Below, piece by piece: positions 35,955 to 46,925 of a stretch of 64,000 nucleotides of DNA. Under the pieces are notes generated by a model. The model had not been told where the DNA came from, did not search any database, and was given only the letters and a program-made list of their open reading frames with translations. Each line of letters opens with the position of its first letter. The stretch's first letter is position 1. The translations under genes and the position numbers were made by a program. This stretch comes from Chitinophagales bacterium. GTDB lineage: Bacteria > Bacteroidota > Bacteroidia > Chitinophagales > UBA10324. The DNA is taken from positions 164,051 to 228,050 of the forward strand of contig JACDDS010000004.1 of assembly GCA_013816805.1 (NCBI GenBank). The letters run 5' to 3'.

Positions 35955-36647
35955 ATGCAAAAAATCTATTTCTGTTGGATTTTATTGTTTATAGTTGCTA
36001 TGTCCTCCTGTAAAAAAAAAACATTTACGCCTGAATTAAATATATCGGATAGAAATTATTTTCCATTATGGGTTGGGAAATATATTATTTATGATGTCGA
36101 CTCAATTGTGTACAGCAGCTTTTTCAGCAGGACCGATTCCTTCCATTATCAAATTCAGGAATTAATTGATACAGCCTTCACAGATGGCTCCGCAAATACT
36201 GTTTACAGAATTGTAAGGAGCAAAAGAAATGATGAGACAAGCGCATGGAATGTTACTGATATCTGGTCAGCAAGCCTTACTGCAAATTCGGCTGAAAAGG
36301 TAGAAGAAAATTTACGGTTTATAAAGCTTGTATTTCCGATATTTTTAAATGAAAGCTGGAAAGGCAACAGTAAAATATTAATTGATAGTTCTACGGATTA
36401 CTTATCAGATTGGAATTATGAATATACTTCAGTTAATGTAACGTCAGCTATAAATTCTTTCACATTTGATTCCACGGTAACTGTGTTGCAGCATGATGAT
36501 GAAAATGCAATTCAGAAAATATTCTATGAAGAAAAATATGCGAAAGGAGTAGGATTGATTTATAAAGAAGCTGCTCACATAGAAACGCAGCCCGGTTCTT
36601 ATCCTGATGGAACGGTGTATAGAATGAGCATTAAAGAATTTAATTAG
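35955..36647 (+). CDS. Lipoprotein, function unknown
   Basis: The 230-residue protein has a lipoprotein signal peptide (MQKIYFCWILLFIVAMSSCK, lipid Cys19). The mature part starts with a DRNYFPLWVGKYIIYDVDSI motif seen in many Bacteroidota lipoproteins, then has alternating beta strands rich in Tyr, Ser and Asp and ends near YPDGTVYRMSIKEFN. It is probably held in the outer membrane. It starts 21 bases after mnmA and may be read from the same transcript. No enzymatic motif was found. Confidence 0.72.
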   Translation: MQKIYFCWILLFIVAMSSCKKKTFTPELNISDRNYFPLWVGKYIIYDVDSIVYSSFFSRTDSFHYQIQELIDTAFTDGSANTVYRIVRSKRNDETSAWNVTDIWSASLTANSAEKVEENLRFIKLVFPIFLNESWKGNSKILIDSSTDYLSDWNYEYTSVNVTSAINSFTFDSTVTVLQHDDENAIQKIFYEEKYAKGVGLIYKEAAHIETQPGSYPDGTVYRMSIKEFN

Positions 36648-36853
36648 GAAAGTTTCCAGCCAGTTAAATTTTACGTACGAACCAGCTCTTCTGTACTTGC
36701 ACCGCGACTGTATTCCTGTTTATCTTCTAACCGAAAAATATTAAAGCTTCCCGCAACGCTCTGAGTATTTGCTCGTCTATTCATATATCGGTTCAATTTT
36801 ATATCTTTTCAATTTTAGAAAATAGAGTAATTTAATTCCTTAAACTTTTTTGT

Positions 36854-38509
36854 ATGAAATGCCATATTGTATTTTTCATGCTTTTATGCTGCTGTAAAGT
36901 TGGCTTTTCACAGACCACAATTTACCATCGGTATATTATTGAATTCACTGATAAGGATAATAACCCTTTTTCCATCAGTGATCCTTTACAATATCTTTCA
37001 CAACGTGCTATCGACAGAAGGGCACGTCAGCAAATTCCTATTACCATTTCCGATCTTCCCATTAATCCCGATTATATTCAACAAGTATTAAATACAGGAG
37101 TTAAAATATTGAATAATTCGAAATGGTTAAACTCTATATCTATTGAAACATCTGATTCTATTGCTCTGAATGCAATCCGGCAATTTCCATTTGTTAAAAA
37201 CTCTAACCCTATTGCACCCCGATCGGGTAAAGGAAAAATACCTGATAAAGACAACGCTTATGATTATCCCCAGCGTGTTGAATTATTTTCGGAATCTGAT
37301 TATGGGGTTGCTTTCCATCAAATTGACATGCTCAGAGGTGAGATCCTTCATCAGAGAGGATTTCGTGGTGATGGAATCATTATTACCGTGCTTGATGCCG
37401 GTTTTTTTAATGCACCTAACATAAGTCTCTTTGACAGTTTATATGCGGATCACCGGGTGTTGGGAACCAGGAGTTTTGTTACTGGTGAAGAAGATGTTTA
37501 TGGAGGTGCAACGCACGGATGTTCCGTGCTTTCTACAATGGCAGCTAACCAACCTGGCATTATGGTGGGAACTGCCCCAAAAGCCAGTTTTTATTTATTT
37601 ATAACAGAAGATGAAAATTCTGAATATCCGATAGAAGAACACAACTGGGCGGCCGGTGCCGAAATGGCGGACAGCTTAGGGACGGATCTTATTACTTCGT
37701 CACTGGGCTACAGTGTGTTTGAGGATTCTGTTTTTAACCATACTTATGAAGAGATGGATGGTAATACTACTATGGTCACGCGGGCCGCTGATATGGCCGC
37801 AAGCAAAGGCATTATAGTATGCAGCAGTGCAGGCAATGAGGGAAACCATCCCTGGCATTATATTACCGCTCCTGGTGATGCAGACAGTATTTTAACGGTA
37901 GGTGCCACTGATTCAACGGGAACCATTACAGCATTTAGTTCATATGGGCCTGCATCCGACGGAGACCTAAAGCCAAATGTGACTGCAGAAGGTATTGGTG
38001 TATATGTAGTGGACGCTTTTTCAGGAATACCCTACAAAAGCAATGGCACTTCTTTTTCGAACCCAATTATTGCAGGAATAACTGCCTGTTTGTGGCAGGC
38101 GCATCAGGAGGAAAATAATATGGAGGTTATTGCTACCATACAAAAGAGTGCAAGCTTATATTATAATCCCAATGACTCAATGGGAAATGGCATTCCAAAT
38201 TATGAGCTGGCAGATCTGATACTTTCTAATAAGACACCGGAGAATTTAAATGTATCGAAACCAGTAATCTATCCAAACCCTTTTTCTGACCATGTAAATG
38301 TTTTGATTTCTTCCTCTGAAAATGAAAATATAACTATTGAAGGAGAGGACATTACCGGAAGAAAATTCTTTTCGAACCATTACTCCGTTCTAAGGGGCTT
38401 AAATTATTTTTCATTTCCACAAATGAGAAATCTTTCCAACGGCTATTATTTTATTCGATTCAATTACGGAGATCATGCGGACATTTTAAAAGTTCTAAAA
38501 TCGGACTAG
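36854..38509 (+). CDS. S8 family serine peptidase (subtilase) with T9SS sorting domain
   Basis: The 551-residue protein has a signal peptide ending FSQ, an N-terminal propeptide-like region to about residue 170, a subtilisin domain and a T9SS sorting domain (VIYPNPFSDHVNVLIS near residue 472). The catalytic triad is intact: Asp in IITVLDAGFF, His in GATHGCSVLSTM and Ser in SNGTSFSNPIIAG. The SSAGNEG oxyanion segment is present. The product is a surface or secreted protease. It is a single gene converging on the gene at 38517, with 7 bases between the stops. Confidence 0.93.
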   Translation: MKCHIVFFMLLCCCKVGFSQTTIYHRYIIEFTDKDNNPFSISDPLQYLSQRAIDRRARQQIPITISDLPINPDYIQQVLNTGVKILNNSKWLNSISIETSDSIALNAIRQFPFVKNSNPIAPRSGKGKIPDKDNAYDYPQRVELFSESDYGVAFHQIDMLRGEILHQRGFRGDGIIITVLDAGFFNAPNISLFDSLYADHRVLGTRSFVTGEEDVYGGATHGCSVLSTMAANQPGIMVGTAPKASFYLFITEDENSEYPIEEHNWAAGAEMADSLGTDLITSSLGYSVFEDSVFNHTYEEMDGNTTMVTRAADMAASKGIIVCSSAGNEGNHPWHYITAPGDADSILTVGATDSTGTITAFSSYGPASDGDLKPNVTAEGIGVYVVDAFSGIPYKSNGTSFSNPIIAGITACLWQAHQEENNMEVIATIQKSASLYYNPNDSMGNGIPNYELADLILSNKTPENLNVSKPVIYPNPFSDHVNVLISSSENENITIEGEDITGRKFFSNHYSVLRGLNYFSFPQMRNLSNGYYFIRFNYGDHADILKVLKSD

Positions 38510-38516
38510 TTACAAT

Positions 38517-39788
38517 TCAATCTTCCAATTTTATCCAGTTACCATTTTCATATCTCAAAATGTGTACGGTCTTATTCTCATAAAACCATACAGGTTGGTC
38601 TTCGTTTGAAGATATAACAGGCACAAATTTAAACTGATCGCCAATAAGAGTGGCAGTTTTATTAATATCCGAATCAGCAGCCATGCCGCCCAGCATTAAA
38701 TTTCCGAAGAACATCATCTGATCATAACCTCTCACAGCGTTTTCCGTTGGGCTCAGGTTAAATTTAGAAACATATTTATCCTTAAAAAATTTAGCTGCTT
38801 TTCCATCTTTATCTAGCCAAAAAGAGCTCGAGATGTTTATGTTAATTTTATCTAAAGCAGCTTGGGAAATGAATGTGCACTTATTCCAGGTAGGCATTCC
38901 ATACACCTCCACTTCATAATCTTCAGACAAATGGCTTAATTGCTTAATAACGCTGTTTGCAAACGGTTCATCAGAACTGGCCACTATAACAATGTTTTTA
39001 TCCAAAGCTGAAAGGGAATCTTTCAAATTTTTATAATTATTTACAGTACTGTCCGTAAACTCCATATATTGAATCTTTTGTGCTTCAGAAGGCCGATCAT
39101 TTTTAAAAAAACCAGCCAGTTCAAGGTCGCTTTCCCTATTTCGGTGAATTAAAAAAACTTTTTTCCCGGCGTAATTTTTTTCCAGATACGATTCAATTTT
39201 CTGACAGTGCGATTGAAGAGTCGCGTTAGCCATAAGGTAAAATGAGTTAGGCTCTTTACTGACCACCATAGCTGAGTACGGAGACAGAAGGTAAATTTTA
39301 TTTTCAGATGAAAATTTTTCTACCACCTGTAAACGATTATTTAAAACAGGTCCCATAATAAGATCTGCTGTCTTTATTTCGTCATTTTTTAATATCGATA
39401 ACAAGTGAACAGAATCTCCTGAATCATAAGCCAGAAGCTTAAGCTGGAGACCAAGAGATTTAAGTGAGTCAAGGGCAAGTAAAAGTCCCTGGTAATATTC
39501 AACAGCAAGCTGTGTTTCATCAGGTATAAAAAAGTTACCCTTTAATAAGTCCCTGATATAAATCTTACCTGATTCGAAGGGCAAAAATAAGGCTACAGTG
39601 TATTGCTTTTTTTTCTGAAAGAAATTTTGTGAAGGAGGCTTTGAAAGAATGCTGTCCGGTAATATCTGGCTGCTATCAGTCTGCGCAATGCAGCCTAATG
39701 CAAGAAAGTTTAAAAAAAATAAAAGAATAAAGAGTTTATTCCCACTCAATGGTTGACGGAGGTTTAGAACTGATATCGTACACCACAC
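38517..39788 (-). CDS. Exported periplasmic-binding-protein-like protein
   Basis: The 423-residue frame has a hydrophobic signal segment ([17 protein letters not shown]). The rest looks like the type 1 periplasmic binding fold used by amino-acid ABC transporters and by LpoA-like proteins: [56 protein letters not shown] and [18 protein letters not shown]. No permease or ATPase lies nearby. With ATG 39788 the gene overlaps the end of guaA by 53 bases; a TTG at 39749 gives a more usual signal peptide with a 14-base overlap. Which start is used is uncertain. Confidence 0.75.
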   Translation of the reverse strand: MWCTISVLNLRQPLSGNKLFILLFFLNFLALGCIAQTDSSQILPDSILSKPPSQNFFQKKKQYTVALFLPFESGKIYIRDLLKGNFFIPDETQLAVEYYQGLLLALDSLKSLGLQLKLLAYDSGDSVHLLSILKNDEIKTADLIMGPVLNNRLQVVEKFSSENKIYLLSPYSAMVVSKEPNSFYLMANATLQSHCQKIESYLEKNYAGKKVFLIHRNRESDLELAGFFKNDRPSEAQKIQYMEFTDSTVNNYKNLKDSLSALDKNIVIVASSDEPFANSVIKQLSHLSEDYEVEVYGMPTWNKCTFISQAALDKININISSSFWLDKDGKAAKFFKDKYVSKFNLSPTENAVRGYDQMMFFGNLMLGGMAADSDINKTATLIGDQFKFVPVISSNEDQPVWFYENKTVHILRYENGNWIKLED

Positions 39789-41274
39789 GATTAATACCCT
39801 TCACACTATTGATAATTTCACTTGAAACGTTTGCCAGAAAAGAATAGGGTAGATGGCTCCAATCCGCAGTCATTCCGTCTGTTGATTCTACCGCCCTGAT
39901 ACAGATTGCATTTTCATACGTACGTTCATCGCCCATCACTCCTACAGATTGCACCGGGAGTAAAATGGCACCTGCCTGCCATACCTTATCATATAAGTCA
40001 TGCTTTCGCAAAGCGTTTATCAGGATGTCATCCGCCTCCTGTACAAGGCTTATTTTTTCTGCTGTAATATCTCCGAGAATCCTTATAGCCAATCCCGGAC
40101 CAGGGAACGGGTGCCTCCTTAATATTTCTTCCGGAACATGAAGCTCCTTGCCAATGAGCCTCACTTCATCTTTAAAAAGTGATCTAACCGGCTCAACAAG
40201 TTTCAGATTAATATCCTTGGGTAATCCACCTACATTGTGATGGCTCTTTATGGTTTGCGAAGGACCATGAACAGAAATGGATTCTATCACATCCGGGTAT
40301 ATAGTTCCCTGGGCAAGCCATTTAATTTTATTAAGCTTCTGCGCTTCCTCCTCAAATATCCGAATGAATTGTTCGCCTATAACTTTTCGCTTTTTCTCAG
40401 GATCACTTATTCCCTGCAAAGCTTTTAAAAAACGATCACCTGCCTGAATACCGTCAATATTTAAACCCATTTGCTTGTAGGCGCTCATCACTTTTTGAAA
40501 TTCATTTTTACGGAGCAATCCATTATCTATAAAAAAGCAAAAAAGATTTTGCCCTATAGCATAATGAAGTATGGCAGCTGTAACAGATGAATCGACTCCG
40601 CCCGATAATGCCAGCATCACGTGCTCATTCCCGACCTTATTTTTAATGTCGTCAACTGCGGTATCAATAAAAGCTGCGGGTGTCCAGGTCTGTGCGCAGC
40701 CACAAACACCCACACAAAAATTGTAGAGTATTTTTTTTCCTTCTACCGAATGAAAAACTTCCGGATGAAACTGAAATCCATAAACCGGTTGCCCATATGA
40801 ACCATTAAGGCTGCGGAATGCAGCAACTTCCACGTTAGATGAATTGGCTAATAATTCAAATTGCCTGGAAATATGAGTAATGGTGTCTGCATGAGACATC
40901 CAGACCTGGCTGCCATCATTTACATCTTTAAGCATTACATCTTCACTGGGAAGCTTATGTAGATGAGCCCGGCCATATTCCCGTCTCGATGACCTCATAA
41001 CTTCACCGCCTGTTTTAAATGCAATAAGCTGAGCGCCATAACATACTCCAAGAACAGGAACTTTTCCCAGTAAATTATTCAGGTCTACATCAGGGAAATC
41101 TTTATCATGTACAGAAAAAGGACTGCCCGAAAGAATAATTCCTTTTACCTCAGCATCCGGATATGGAAACTTATGATACGGGTAAATCTCACAATAGATT
41201 TTTAATTCACGTACGCGGCGGGCAATAAGTTGTGTATATTGGGAACCAAAATCAATAATTAAGATTTTCTCCAT
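39736..41274 (-). CDS. guaA: GMP synthase (glutamine-hydrolysing)
   Basis: GuaA converts XMP to GMP with ammonia from glutamine. The 512-residue protein has an N-terminal class I amidotransferase domain ([20 protein letters not shown]; nucleophile Cys in [14 protein letters not shown]; His and Glu in [11 protein letters not shown]). The ATP pyrophosphatase PP-loop reads [17 protein letters not shown]. The dimerisation domain ends with the family signature [12 protein letters not shown] 41274 is the normal start. The periplasmic-binding-like gene overlaps its 3' end. Confidence 0.98.
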   Translation of the reverse strand: MEKILIIDFGSQYTQLIARRVRELKIYCEIYPYHKFPYPDAEVKGIILSGSPFSVHDKDFPDVDLNNLLGKVPVLGVCYGAQLIAFKTGGEVMRSSRREYGRAHLHKLPSEDVMLKDVNDGSQVWMSHADTITHISRQFELLANSSNVEVAAFRSLNGSYGQPVYGFQFHPEVFHSVEGKKILYNFCVGVCGCAQTWTPAAFIDTAVDDIKNKVGNEHVMLALSGGVDSSVTAAILHYAIGQNLFCFFIDNGLLRKNEFQKVMSAYKQMGLNIDGIQAGDRFLKALQGISDPEKKRKVIGEQFIRIFEEEAQKLNKIKWLAQGTIYPDVIESISVHGPSQTIKSHHNVGGLPKDINLKLVEPVRSLFKDEVRLIGKELHVPEEILRRHPFPGPGLAIRILGDITAEKISLVQEADDILINALRKHDLYDKVWQAGAILLPVQSVGVMGDERTYENAICIRAVESTDGMTADWSHLPYSFLANVSSEIINSVKGINRVVYDISSKPPSTIEWE

Positions 41275-41437
41275 GTGCTTCAAAGTTAACTCTAAGGAAT
41301 TTTCCATCCAAAGAATTAAGCATTCTCTGGTTAAATCATATTAAATCATAACCACTTAAATTTATTTTGAATTTTTATCGGTTTCAGAAACCAATGAAAT
41401 AAGAGAAAATTGATCAGACGATTAATTCCTACCGTTA

Positions 41438-42016
41438 TCATTTCTTTTTCCAATCCTCATATAATTTAAATAATGCCGGTGTCAGAATTTTATTTCTATA
41501 GAACCCGCTTTCATTTCTTTGCCGGAAGCACTCATAAAGGGATACAGCGCATGCCACTGAAATATTCAAACTTTGGATCATGCCTGCCTGTGGAATAATA
41601 AAGTTGCCATCTGATAAAGTGGAAGCAATGTTTGAGACACCGGTATGTTCATTCCCAAAAACTAAAGCTGTGGATTGGGTTAAATCCAGGTTATAAACTG
41701 ATGTTGAAGCATTATCGAGCCGTGTAGAAAAGATGCGGGAGTACCTGTTTCTTACTTCATGCAGGCATTCCCTGGTATCGGAAAAATGGTGTATCGTTAA
41801 CCACTTGCTTGCACTGGCGGACGATTTCTTTCCAAAGTCAGATATTTTTTTTCCTTTGGGGGAAATAATAAAAACTTCCTGAATTCCAACGGCATCACAT
41901 GACCGGAGCACCGCTGAAATATTATGATGGTCCCATACATCTTCCAGAATTACCGTTAAATCCAGTTGCCTGGCCGCTAATACATCCTTCATCCGTTGAT
42001 CGCGTCTATCCGTCAT
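41438..42016 (-). CDS. TrmH/SpoU family RNA 2'-O-methyltransferase
   Basis: A 192-residue SPOUT methyltransferase. The three SpoU motifs are readable: LEDVWDHHNISAVLRSCDAV (motif 1, with Asn and Arg), ALVFGNEHTGVSNIAS (motif 2) and IPQAGMIQSLNISVACAVSL (motif 3, with the SLNxS core that binds SAM in the knot). The length and the N-terminus (RMKDVLAARQLDLTVIL) fit the tRNA Gm18 enzyme TrmH best, although other tRNA or rRNA sites cannot be excluded. It stands between guaA and gyrA, with its own upstream region shared with gyrA. Confidence 0.9.
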   Translation of the reverse strand: MTDRRDQRMKDVLAARQLDLTVILEDVWDHHNISAVLRSCDAVGIQEVFIISPKGKKISDFGKKSSASASKWLTIHHFSDTRECLHEVRNRYSRIFSTRLDNASTSVYNLDLTQSTALVFGNEHTGVSNIASTLSDGNFIIPQAGMIQSLNISVACAVSLYECFRQRNESGFYRNKILTPALFKLYEDWKKK

Positions 42017-42192
42017 GTTTTCAATTTTCGAAATTAAATAAGCTGTATCTTTTACTACTGCTGATTATTTTCATTTTTATCTAACGCAATTAGTATAACC
42101 CTGCAATAATCATTGTAATCCACAAAATATTAACTTATAAACACCCGTAGTGTTTATCCAATTTGGGCATCCCTTCTTCCTTTTATAATTTG

Positions 42193-42200
42193 TAAATTTG
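42193..42200 (+). promoter_or_regulatory. Possible -7 promoter element of gyrA
   Basis: TAAATTTG matches TAnnTTTG and lies 67 bases before the gyrA start. A TTTG at 42162-42165 could be the -33 part, but the 27-base gap is longer than the usual 19-21, so the call is tentative. Confidence 0.4.
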
Positions 42201-42267
42201 CTCTGTTCCAAGCCTCGAAATCAGGATTGGAAATTTTTAAGATTTTCTTCTAAACTAATACGCTCTG

Positions 42268-44787
42268 ATGGTAAATGGCAATAAGGTAATACCGGTTAAT
42301 ATTGAAGAGGAAATGAAGACTGCTTACATCGATTATTCGATGTCGGTGATTGTTTCCCGAGCCATTCCAGATGCCCGTGATGGCCTGAAGCCTGTACAGC
42401 GGCGAATCCTTTTTGCAATGAACGAATTGGGGCTTGGGTTTAACCGGCCCTACAAAAAGTCGGCTCGTATAGTTGGTGAGGTTTTAGGAAAATACCATCC
42501 TCATGGTGATAGCGCTGTTTATGAAGCGATGGTTCGAATGGCGCAGCCCTGGTCCCTTCGGTATCCGTTGGTGGATGGGCAGGGAAACTTTGGCTCACTG
42601 GATAATGATCCTCCCGCGGCAATGCGGTATACAGAGGCCCGCCTTCAAAGAATGGCGGAAGAGATGATGACAGATATTGATAAGGATACTGTTGACTTCC
42701 AGTTTAATTTTGACGATACCCTTAAGGAACCTACGGTACTACCCAGTCGAATCCCTAATTTGCTTATTAACGGAGCGTCCGGTATTGCAGTCGGTATGGC
42801 AACTAATATATTGCCTCATAATCTTTCCGAAGTAATTGATGGCATTGTTGCCTACATTGAAAATAAGGATATCTCTATTGAAGACCTTATAAAGTTTGTA
42901 AAGGCTCCTGATTTCCCTACGGGAGGAATTATTTATGGATACGATGGTGTGAGGCAGGGGCTATTGAGCGGCCGCGGAAAAGTAGTAGTTCGTGCCCGCA
43001 CCAATATTGAAATAATGAAAAACGGGAAGGAGCGGATTGTAATCACGGAAGTTCCTTATCAGGTAAATAAAGCGCTCATCCATGCCAAAATTCATGAACT
43101 GGCAGTAGATAAAGTCATTGATGGTATTGCAGAATCACGGGATGAATCAGACCGGCATGGAGTAAGGCTGGTAGTAGAGCTCAAGAAAGATGCTATTCCG
43201 AATGTGGTTTTAAACCAGCTTTTTAAGTTCACCCAGTTACAGAACTCTTATGGCATAAACAACATCGCGCTTGTAGCGGGCCGGCCAAAGCAAATGAATC
43301 TTAAGGATATGATTTCCGTGTTTGTTGATTTTCGCCATGAAGTACTTGTCCGCCGGACTAAGTATGAATTATCCGAAGCAGAAAAACGAGCGCATATACT
43401 TGAAGGTCTGCTTATTGCACTTGATCACCTCGATGAAGTGATTAGCTTGATCAGGTCGTCCAAAACACCTGATGATGCGCTGAAAGGTTTGATGAAACAG
43501 TTTAATCTTTCGGAAATTCAAAGCAAGGCTATCCTTGATATGCGTTTACAGCGGTTAACTGGTCTGGAGCGTGATAAAATCCGGGATGAATATAAAGAGG
43601 TGATGCGTTTGATCGATTATTACAAAGATGTGCTTTCGAATGAGACCCTTAGGTTCGAAATTATTAAGGATGAGATGCTTGAAATGAAAAAGAAGTACGG
43701 TGATGAGCGCCGTACCGAGATCGTCTATTCAGCGGAAGATATGAATATAGAGGACCTTATTGCTGATGATGAAATGGTTATCACGATCAGTCACCTGGGA
43801 TATATTAAAAGAACCAGCCTCAGCAGTTACCGAAAGCAGGGAAGAGGCGGCAAAGGCTCTATTGGGAGCGGCTCGCGGGATGAGGATTTTATTGAACATC
43901 TCTTTATAGCATCAAACCATAATTACCTGTTATTTTTTACAGAGCAGGGCAGATGCTACTGGCTGAAAGTATATGAAATACCGGAGGGAAATAAAACGGT
44001 GAAGGGAAGAGCCATTCAAAATGTAATTAATCTCCCTGCAGATGATAATGTCCGGGCAGTAATTAATGTAAAAGACCTTTCCAATGAAGAATTCCTGAAA
44101 AATAACTACCTGATATTCTGTACCAAAAAAGGAATTATCAAGAAAACAACATTAGAAGAATTCAGCCGGCCACGTGCTTCAGGTATCAATGCAATTTCCA
44201 TAAAAGAGGGTGATGAACTGCTTGAAGTAAAGATGACGAATGGAAAATGTGAAGTCCTTATGGCGGTAAGGAATGGATTTGCCATCCGTTTTAATGAAGA
44301 AAAAGTTCGCCCTATGGGCCGGGCAGCCGCAGGCGTAATCGGGATAAAATTTAAAAAGAAGGATGACGTGGTGGTAGGAATGGTTTGCGTGGATAAGAAA
44401 GATACTACCAAGACAATTCTTGTGGTATCTGAAAAGGGATATGGGAAGCGAACTGACATAGATGAATACAGGATTACAGGAAGAGGTGCCAAAGGGGTGA
44501 AAACATTAAATGTTACGCCAAAAACTGGTACGCTCGTTGCCATGAAGGCAGTTACTAATAGTGATGATCTGATGATCATTAATAAGTCAGGCGTCGTTAT
44601 CAGGATGTCTATGAGTGATATAAAAGTAATAGGCCGGGCTACCCAGGGTGTTAAGCTGATTAGACTAAATAAAGAGGATGAGATAGCTAGTGTGGCTAAA
44701 ATAGAAGTGGATAATTCAGAAATTATTGATGATATCGATAATGAAAAATCGGGTGATCCGCAGGGAGACTTGTTCAGTAAAAATTAA
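42268..44787 (+). CDS. gyrA: DNA gyrase subunit A
   Basis: GyrA cuts and rejoins DNA during supercoiling. The 839-residue protein has the catalytic Tyr121 in [11 protein letters not shown], the quinolone-resistance region with Ser82 and Glu86 ([19 protein letters not shown]), and a C-terminal beta-pinwheel. The GyrA box at 524-530 is QGRGGKG; its presence distinguishes gyrase from topoisomerase IV ParC. Ser82 and acidic Glu86 are the usual sensitive-type residues. The TPR protein gene starts 25 bases downstream and may be co-transcribed. Confidence 0.97.
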   Translation: MVNGNKVIPVNIEEEMKTAYIDYSMSVIVSRAIPDARDGLKPVQRRILFAMNELGLGFNRPYKKSARIVGEVLGKYHPHGDSAVYEAMVRMAQPWSLRYPLVDGQGNFGSLDNDPPAAMRYTEARLQRMAEEMMTDIDKDTVDFQFNFDDTLKEPTVLPSRIPNLLINGASGIAVGMATNILPHNLSEVIDGIVAYIENKDISIEDLIKFVKAPDFPTGGIIYGYDGVRQGLLSGRGKVVVRARTNIEIMKNGKERIVITEVPYQVNKALIHAKIHELAVDKVIDGIAESRDESDRHGVRLVVELKKDAIPNVVLNQLFKFTQLQNSYGINNIALVAGRPKQMNLKDMISVFVDFRHEVLVRRTKYELSEAEKRAHILEGLLIALDHLDEVISLIRSSKTPDDALKGLMKQFNLSEIQSKAILDMRLQRLTGLERDKIRDEYKEVMRLIDYYKDVLSNETLRFEIIKDEMLEMKKKYGDERRTEIVYSAEDMNIEDLIADDEMVITISHLGYIKRTSLSSYRKQGRGGKGSIGSGSRDEDFIEHLFIASNHNYLLFFTEQGRCYWLKVYEIPEGNKTVKGRAIQNVINLPADDNVRAVINVKDLSNEEFLKNNYLIFCTKKGIIKKTTLEEFSRPRASGINAISIKEGDELLEVKMTNGKCEVLMAVRNGFAIRFNEEKVRPMGRAAAGVIGIKFKKKDDVVVGMVCVDKKDTTKTILVVSEKGYGKRTDIDEYRITGRGAKGVKTLNVTPKTGTLVAMKAVTNSDDLMIINKSGVVIRMSMSDIKVIGRATQGVKLIRLNKEDEIASVAKIEVDNSEIIDDIDNEKSGDPQGDLFSKN

Positions 44788-44812
44788 TTTAACACATCAT
44801 AAAAAACATTCC

Positions 44813-45973
44813 ATGAAAAAGTTCGTGTTGTTTGTAACCTCATTGGTTCTTTCATTCAATGTATTTTCCCAATCTTCTGCGGTGGTAAGTGCCTGGAATT
44901 ATATCAAAAGTGGCGAAATGGAAAATGCGCGTACTTCTATTGAAGGAGCCACGCAGGATTCAAAGACTGCCGCCTGGCCTAAAACATGGTTTTACCGTGC
45001 TACCATATACCTTTCCATGTATGATGATTCGGTAATGCGAAAAAAACATCCTGAAGCTCTTTCGGAAGCAATAAAATCATATGAAAAAGCAATGGAGCTG
45101 AACCCGAAGAATGAATTTAAGGAACAGATACAACAGGGGTTGATTGAAAGTTCGTTCCATACATTTAATAATGGTGTAATACCCTATAACAATAAGGATT
45201 ATGCGACTGCCTATGCATCTTTCAGGCAATCTGCCGATATCAACCAATATCTTAATACTACTTTTAATATGAAAAAAGTAGATACGTTATCCACATTATA
45301 TGCTGCAAATGCTGCTGCCAAAGGCAAAAAATATGACGAAGCTACCCAGCTGTATCAACAGCTTCTGGATCAAAAAATAATGATGCCTGATATTTATTCC
45401 AATTTGGGTATGATTTACCTGGCGCAGGGAGACACCACTAAAGCCACGAATATTATTTCCGAGGGTTCCAAAATGTATCCTCAGGATGAGGGGCTTATGG
45501 TTCAGGAGCTCAATGTGTATTTATTCTCAAAGAAATATGATGAAGCTATAACGAAGCTGAATGCAGCTATACAGAAAGAGCCAAAGTTCACCGCACTGTA
45601 TATTAACCTTGCTAATGTATATGAACAGCAAAAGGATACGGTCAATGCCCGAAAAACGTACATGCAGGCTTTACAGGTAGATCCTAAAAGCTTTGATGCC
45701 TTTTATCGTTTAGGTGCCATGTACTACAACCAGGCGGTGGAACTGAACAACCAAATGAATAAGCTCGATCTTAATGCACAGAAAAAATACGATGTATTAA
45801 AGGTTGATCGTGATCAATTATTTAAGGCAGCGCTGCCGTACCTGGAGCAGGCTCACCAGATTGACCTGAAAGACATGGATACGATGTCCGCCTTGAAGGA
45901 ATTGTATGCACGCCTGAATATGATGGATAAGCTTAATGACATCAAGCAGGAGATGGATGCCACGAAAGGTTAA
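44813..45973 (+). CDS. Exported tetratricopeptide repeat protein
   Basis: The 386-residue protein has a signal peptide (MKKFVLFVTSLVLSFNVFSQ) followed by TPR units. Recognisable ones include AIKSYEKAMELNPKNEFKEQ, DEATQLYQQLLDQKIMMPDI, YSNLGMIYLAQGDTTKATNI and TALYINLANVYEQQKDTVNA, ending with a coiled basic/acidic tail. TPRs usually serve protein-protein contacts in the periplasm or envelope. ATG 44813 is chosen over the open frame inside gyrA because it starts the signal peptide. The gene is 25 bases after gyrA. The specific partner is unknown. Confidence 0.85.
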   Translation: MKKFVLFVTSLVLSFNVFSQSSAVVSAWNYIKSGEMENARTSIEGATQDSKTAAWPKTWFYRATIYLSMYDDSVMRKKHPEALSEAIKSYEKAMELNPKNEFKEQIQQGLIESSFHTFNNGVIPYNNKDYATAYASFRQSADINQYLNTTFNMKKVDTLSTLYAANAAAKGKKYDEATQLYQQLLDQKIMMPDIYSNLGMIYLAQGDTTKATNIISEGSKMYPQDEGLMVQELNVYLFSKKYDEAITKLNAAIQKEPKFTALYINLANVYEQQKDTVNARKTYMQALQVDPKSFDAFYRLGAMYYNQAVELNNQMNKLDLNAQKKYDVLKVDRDQLFKAALPYLEQAHQIDLKDMDTMSALKELYARLNMMDKLNDIKQEMDATKG

Positions 45974-46166
45974 ACCACGAAGATCGATTGATGATAAAGG
46001 AGTGGGTTAAACTGTCCGCCTGAATGTATAAACAAGTAAGTTCCTACTTAACATAATATTAATTATAGGCACAAAGCAATTAAGGTTGGCTCTTTACTTA
46101 GTGAAGTGAAGCTTCGGAGAAAGAAAACAAAAAAATATTATCTTCATTTATTAAAGAATAAAAATT

Positions 46167-46560
46167 ATGAATCCAAAAATGATATGGTCAAATTTAGCCG
46201 TGAGCGATTTAGAGCGAACAACAAAATTCTATACTGAATTAGGCTTTAAGCCTAACGGTGCCAATAAAGAATTAACAAGTTTTATTGTTGGCGAAAATGA
46301 TTTTGTAATGCACTTCTTTAAGAGATATACTCAAATCCAGTATAAAAAGTGAAATAGCCGACTCACAAAACGTAAACGAAGTTTTATTTACACTTTCCGC
46401 TCAAAGCAAAGACCATGTGGATAATTGGGAAAAAGAGGTTGAAAAAGCAGGCGGGAAAATTATTTCTAGGCCGGAAGAATTTGGAAAAGGATATTATGGT
46501 TTTGTTTTTGCCGACCCGGATGGTCATAGGTTTAATGTCTTTTTTATGGAAGGCCTCTAA
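46167..46560 (+). pseudogene. VOC (glyoxalase-like) protein gene with one frameshift
   Basis: ATG 46167 begins MNPKMIWSNLAVSDLERTTK, then FYTELGFKPNG, and ends early at 46352. From about 46318 the +1 frame continues the same family: LRDILKSSIKSEIADSQNVN, EVLFTLSAQSKDHVDNWEKE, FGKGYYGFVFADPDGHRFNV, stop at 46560. Joined, these give a full VOC-superfamily protein of about 130 residues with both beta-alpha-beta halves. The break is in CACTTCTTTAAG (46311-46322), next to a T-run, where one extra base (or two missing) explains it. A sequence error or a recent mutation is possible. Confidence 0.88.
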
Positions 46561-46875
46561 TTATATAAATAAACAAAGGCGGACAGAGAATGCTCGAACT
46601 CACTATAAGGTATTAGCTAAGCTGCCTACAATGTTAACCTGCGGAAAGAGATTATACTGCCACTGAAAATTATTTTTTAAATCTCCCACCCTTCAAAAAG
46701 AAATTTCTCTTCTCCCCCAGCTTCACTCCCCGGAGATTTAAAGTGTTAGAGGAGGAAGTTGCAGAAAATAAATGAAGCAACCGTAGTTAAAAGATTAGTT
46801 TCCCTCTGTGCGGATTTTATTTCTTCTTCCCCTTTTTCTTCTTAACAAAAACATTACAAAATTTTCTCAAAAAAA
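46561..46875. other. Intergenic region without recognised gene
   Basis: About 315 bases between the broken VOC gene and the ArsR promoter. It is rich in pyrimidine tracts (CTTCTTCCCCTTTTTCTTCTT near 46830). No gene, tRNA or terminator was recognised. Confidence 0.5.
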
Positions 46876-46922
46876 TTTGCGTAGTTAAATAACTACACAT
46901 ACATTTGTAGTCAAATAGCTAC
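46876..46922 (+). promoter_or_regulatory. Promoter with two inverted-repeat operators of the arsR-type operon
   Basis: TTTG at 46876-46879 and TACATTTG at 46900-46907 are 20 bases apart, a near-ideal Bacteroidota promoter. Between them lies the perfect inverted repeat GTAGTTAAATAACTAC (46881-46896). A second, imperfect copy GTAGTCAAATAGCTAC (46907-46922) covers the likely start site and ends 3 bases before the ATG at 46926. The two centres are 26 bases apart. The layout fits autorepression by the encoded ArsR-type regulator. Confidence 0.85.
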
Positions 46923-46925
46923 GCA

